Shown one piece after another: positions 61,800 to 64,000 of a DNA stretch of 64,000 nt; position 1 is the stretch's first letter; every line of letters starts with the position of its first letter. The position numbers were made by a program, and so were the translations under genes. The stretch is taken from assembly GCF_009662475.1 (NCBI RefSeq), contig NZ_CP045571.1, positions 1 through 64,000 on the forward strand, written 5' to 3'. This stretch comes from Acidithiobacillus thiooxidans ATCC 19377. Lineage in GTDB: Bacteria; Pseudomonadota; Gammaproteobacteria; Acidithiobacillales; Acidithiobacillaceae. The notes beneath the pieces are model-generated. The model searched no databases and was not told the DNA's origin. It saw only the letters and a program-made list of their open reading frames with translations.

Positions 61800-62420
61800 A
61801 TGTCACGCGCCCAACGCCTCCTTACCCTGATTCAAATTTTGCGCCGACACCGATTTGCAGTTACCGGGACGAGTCTCGCTGAAGAGCTCGGGATCAGTGT
61901 GCGCACGCTCTATCGCGACATTGCGACATTGCAGGAACAGGGGGCGAACATAGAGGGAGAACCTGGAATCGGCTATGTGCTATGGCCTGGCTTCATGCTT
62001 CCGCCGTTGATGTTTTCGAAAGAGGAAATTGAGGCACTGGTCCTTGGGGCTCGCTGGGTGGCTGATCGTGGTGATGAACGGCTTGGTGCTGCTGCCCGGA
62101 GTGCTGTCAGCAAAATTGCAGCGGTTTTACCCGGTGATTTGCGGGAAATGCTGGATGCTTCTGCGCTACTGATTGGACCGGGGAAGACCATCCCTACGGT
62201 TGCCGTTGACTTGTCTGAGCTCCGCCTGGCGATCCGCGCCGAACACAAGGTCACCATCCATTATCGGGATCTCAAGGACAGAGAAACCAAACGGACTGTC
62301 TGGCCATTTGCACTGGGGTATTTTGATCATGTCCGGATACTCATAGCCTGGTGCGAATTTCGCCAGGGATTTCGGCACTTCCGAACAGATCGCATCTTTG
62401 CCTTGAGCGTGGAAGATTAG
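61800..62420 (+). CDS. YafY-type WYL-domain transcription regulator, truncated by an amber stop
   Basis: A 206-residue DNA-binding regulator. The N-terminal helix-turn-helix is AQRLLTLIQILRRHRFAV followed by SLAEELGISVRTLYRDI. A WYL ligand-sensing domain follows (VTIHYRDLKDRETKRTVWPF). After residue 206 a TAG interrupts. The same frame continues to 62489 with RYPRRRQSLLKEWRAIE, which looks like the usual YafY C-terminus of about 230 residues. The first change was probably GAG to TAG. The start at 61800 gives the family N-terminus; GTG 61767 is an alternative. Confidence 0.8.
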   Translation: MSRAQRLLTLIQILRRHRFAVTGTSLAEELGISVRTLYRDIATLQEQGANIEGEPGIGYVLWPGFMLPPLMFSKEEIEALVLGARWVADRGDERLGAAARSAVSKIAAVLPGDLREMLDASALLIGPGKTIPTVAVDLSELRLAIRAEHKVTIHYRDLKDRETKRTVWPFALGYFDHVRILIAWCEFRQGFRHFRTDRIFALSVED

Positions 62421-62570
62421 CGCTACCCGCGACGTAGGCAATCTCTGCTCAAGGAATGGCGCGCAATCGAAAGTATCCCTCCGCAGTAGCAACACTACTG
62501 ACAGAAACTGACAGCGGCTACCACTATTGTGGCGCTGCGGTCACTCAACGTCTGACAGGAGGTACACATT

Positions 62571-62945
62571 ATGGCTGGTAACGAAGTGCTGGGGTTAAGC
62601 TTTGCATCACTGGAGGTCCGAGACCTCGAAAAATCGAAAACCTTTTTTGAAAACATTCTGGGTTTTCAGGTCGCACCTATCGCCAGGCCCAACGCTGTTG
62701 TCATGCAGACCGAAGAGAATCTGGGTGCTTTTGCGCTGCGATGGATGCCCGATTTGGCAACATCCGCTTCTATAAAAAACTGCGGCATCGCAATATGGTT
62801 TCGGTGCAAGGATGTCGATGCACTGGAGCACAGTGTGCGTGAGGCCGGCGCAATCGTGGTGTCACCTGCTCAGGACGGTCCGTTTGGCCGTATGGTGGTT
62901 ATCCGGGAACCCGATGGGCGCAACATTACTTTTCATAGCGCCTGA
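62571..62945 (+). CDS. VOC/glyoxalase-fold protein
   Basis: A 124-residue protein of the vicinal oxygen chelate superfamily: two beta-alpha-beta-beta-beta units, [20 protein letters not shown] and [20 protein letters not shown], ending in [14 protein letters not shown]. The final Glu motif (REPDGR) is typical. Substrate unknown. A strong ribosome site CAGGAGG precedes the ATG. It is 4 bases before the EVE gene and might be co-regulated with the WYL regulator upstream (inference). Confidence 0.85.
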   Translation: MAGNEVLGLSFASLEVRDLEKSKTFFENILGFQVAPIARPNAVVMQTEENLGAFALRWMPDLATSASIKNCGIAIWFRCKDVDALEHSVREAGAIVVSPAQDGPFGRMVVIREPDGRNITFHSA

Positions 62946-62949
62946 ACCA

Positions 62950-63879
62950 ATGTCAGCCATGCGTCGCAACTGGATTGCGGTGGTCTCCGCCGAGCATGTA
63001 CGAATCGGACGCGCCGCCGGATTTATGCAAGTCTGCCACGGTAAAGCGGCACGCCTTCGCCGCATAAAACCCGGTGATCGTGTTGCCTATTATTCCCCTA
63101 CTGTTGAATTCGGCAGTAAGAATAAATTACAGGCTTTCACGGCAATCGGGTTCGTGCTGGGCGGTGATCCATACCAGGTGGATATGGGAGGAGGATTCCA
63201 ACCCTATCGACGGGGCGTGTACTGGCTCCCTGCTGAAGAAGCCCCCATTCGGCCCATCCTTGGGATGCTGGAGTTCTCCGCCGAAAAACAAAACTGGGGC
63301 TACCAATTCCGCTTTGGGGTTTTCGTCATTAGCGAGCACGATATGAATGTAATCGCTGCGGCAATGGGGGCTGATTTCGCTCTATCGATGACGGACCGAC
63401 AGACCAAACAGGTAGTCAATCCGCCAAATGACCGTCCCTCTGCCCAGCCGCCACTGAGCCTTGATGGTGGGCAAGTAGACAGTTATCTTGCGCTGTGTAT
63501 AAAATATGATACATTATTGTTGGGGAGGTGTATGAGCGAAAAACCGATTGACTGGCGAGGATCTTCGCTGCGAGACATCAAGGACGACGACATCTTCACC
63601 CCTAATGCGCGCAAGGAGGCTGGACACCAGCTTAGTCAGGTGCAGGCAGGACTTGAACCTGATGACTGGAAGCCCTTTGACGTGGTAGGCGCGGGAACCA
63701 AAGAAATTCGCATCAATCTCGACGATGGTTGGTTCCGCGTGATGTACGTCGCCAAGTTTCCGGAGGCGGTTTATGTGTTGCACTGCTTCAAGAAGAAGAC
63801 GAGTTCAACCAGCAAACACGACAAGGACATCACGGCTGCGCGTTACAAGTCTGTTATCCAGGAAAGGAGTAAGCAATGA
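62950..63879 (+). CDS. EVE-domain protein fused in frame to a HigB-type toxin
   Basis: One uninterrupted 309-residue frame. Residues about 6-145 form an EVE domain ([44 protein letters not shown]), a fold related to PUA and YTH domains that binds modified bases. Residues about 195-309 are a HigB/Gp49-like (DUF891) toxin. Between them about 45 residues resemble translated intergenic DNA and contain a promoter/operator-like palindrome and ribosome site. It may be a true fusion or an EVE gene that lost its stop. ATG 62959 is an alternative start. Confidence 0.65.
   Translation: MSAMRRNWIAVVSAEHVRIGRAAGFMQVCHGKAARLRRIKPGDRVAYYSPTVEFGSKNKLQAFTAIGFVLGGDPYQVDMGGGFQPYRRGVYWLPAEEAPIRPILGMLEFSAEKQNWGYQFRFGVFVISEHDMNVIAAAMGADFALSMTDRQTKQVVNPPNDRPSAQPPLSLDGGQVDSYLALCIKYDTLLLGRCMSEKPIDWRGSSLRDIKDDDIFTPNARKEAGHQLSQVQAGLEPDDWKPFDVVGAGTKEIRINLDDGWFRVMYVAKFPEAVYVLHCFKKKTSSTSKHDKDITAARYKSVIQERSKQ
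63496..63513. promoter_or_regulatory. Candidate higBA operator
   Basis: TGTAT-AAAATATG-ATACA is an imperfect palindrome 19 bases before the internal toxin start. AT-rich palindromes of this kind are typical HigA operators. It is positioned to control higBA although it lies inside the long EVE-toxin frame. Confidence 0.5.
63532..63879 (+). CDS. higB: HigB-type toxin (Gp49-like), internal start
   Basis: A 116-residue RelE/HigB-fold mRNA interferase homologue (DUF891). Family features are [36 protein letters not shown] and [19 protein letters not shown] followed by a Lys-rich end. The ATG at 63532 has a strong GGGGAGG site and the complete family length, so this is probably the real toxin gene even though the frame is open upstream. 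Its stop overlaps the antitoxin start (ATGA). Confidence 0.8.
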   Translation: MSEKPIDWRGSSLRDIKDDDIFTPNARKEAGHQLSQVQAGLEPDDWKPFDVVGAGTKEIRINLDDGWFRVMYVAKFPEAVYVLHCFKKKTSSTSKHDKDITAARYKSVIQERSKQ

Positions 63880-64000
63880 GCATCGAAACCAAATCCATGC
63901 ACATCACCCCTGTCGGCGGCAACGTGTTCGCGGACTTGGGATTTGCACCAGAAGAAGCGGCAGCCCTGAAGGCCGAATCACAACGCATCATCTCTGAAAA
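63876..64000 (+). CDS. higA: HigA-type antitoxin, partial
   Basis: The first 41 residues are visible: [20 protein letters not shown] and then [15 protein letters not shown], which is the start of the XRE-family antitoxin that follows Gp49-like toxins. The helix-turn-helix lies beyond the window. AAGGAG precedes the ATG at 63876 and the gene overlaps the toxin by four bases. It should neutralise the toxin and repress the operon. Confidence 0.8.
   Translation, partial: MSIETKSMHITPVGGNVFADLGFAPEEAAALKAESQRIISE

Overview
The window reads as the start of a circular bacterial chromosome: dnaA begins at base 8, followed by a probable origin, dnaN, recF and gyrB. The parAB, F0F1 ATP synthase and glmUS blocks that often flank an origin lie further along. 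Gene content is gammaproteobacteria-like (minCDE, 7Fe ferredoxin, topA, smg, dprA, def-fmt-rsmB, ntrYX). The glycolate oxidase genes and a Tn7-type end array next to glmS suggest an autotrophic Acidithiobacillus-like organism. That taxonomic call is inference from gene order and memory, not from a search.

Layout. 1-6.2 kb: dnaA, putative oriC, dnaN, recF, gyrB. 6.2-10.6 kb: a convergent LpxH-like phosphoesterase, then a 1162-residue multidomain flavo/iron-sulfur oxidoreductase. 10.6-10.9 kb: a 199-bp palindromic repeat element. 10.9-18.2 kb: a long minus-strand run (LysM protein, dprA, smg, topA, fdxA, minC, minD, minE) with a perfect parS site at the minC start codon. 18.3-25.2 kb: def-fmt-rsmB-DUF4390-ntrY-ntrX, tightly packed. 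25.3-32.7 kb: a transketolase/phosphoketolase-like enzyme, a DUF1537 sugar-acid kinase and glcDEF, arranged as one operon. 32.7-36.4 kb: four tandem, divergent CorA-family genes. 36.5-38.2 kb: moaB, a methyltransferase and an NlpE-like lipoprotein.

38.2-46.6 kb is an accessory island. It is a type I restriction-modification operon (hsdM, a DUF1016 nuclease, hsdS, a RhuM-Fic fusion, a Fic remnant and hsdR) in which consecutive genes overlap by a few bases. The island looks partly decayed: hsdR has a frameshift and the second Fic gene has lost its catalytic core. hsdS carries a 12-bp tandem repeat between its two target-recognition domains.

46.7-61.3 kb returns to core genes: mnmG-rsmG-parA-parB, atpIBEFHAGDC and glmU-glmS. 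Directly after glmS, at the expected attTn7 position, is a 282-bp mini-element. It has paired Tn7-like ends (three contiguous TnsB-type sites beside glmS, three spaced sites at the far end) and no transposase gene. Beyond it lies a patch of damaged or recently acquired genes: a GNAT fragment, a WYL regulator with a premature amber stop, a VOC protein, an EVE-domain frame that runs without a stop into a HigB-type toxin, and the start of its HigA antitoxin, cut by the window end.

No rRNA, tRNA or CRISPR array was seen. All readings are by eye. No alignment, folding or database search was run.
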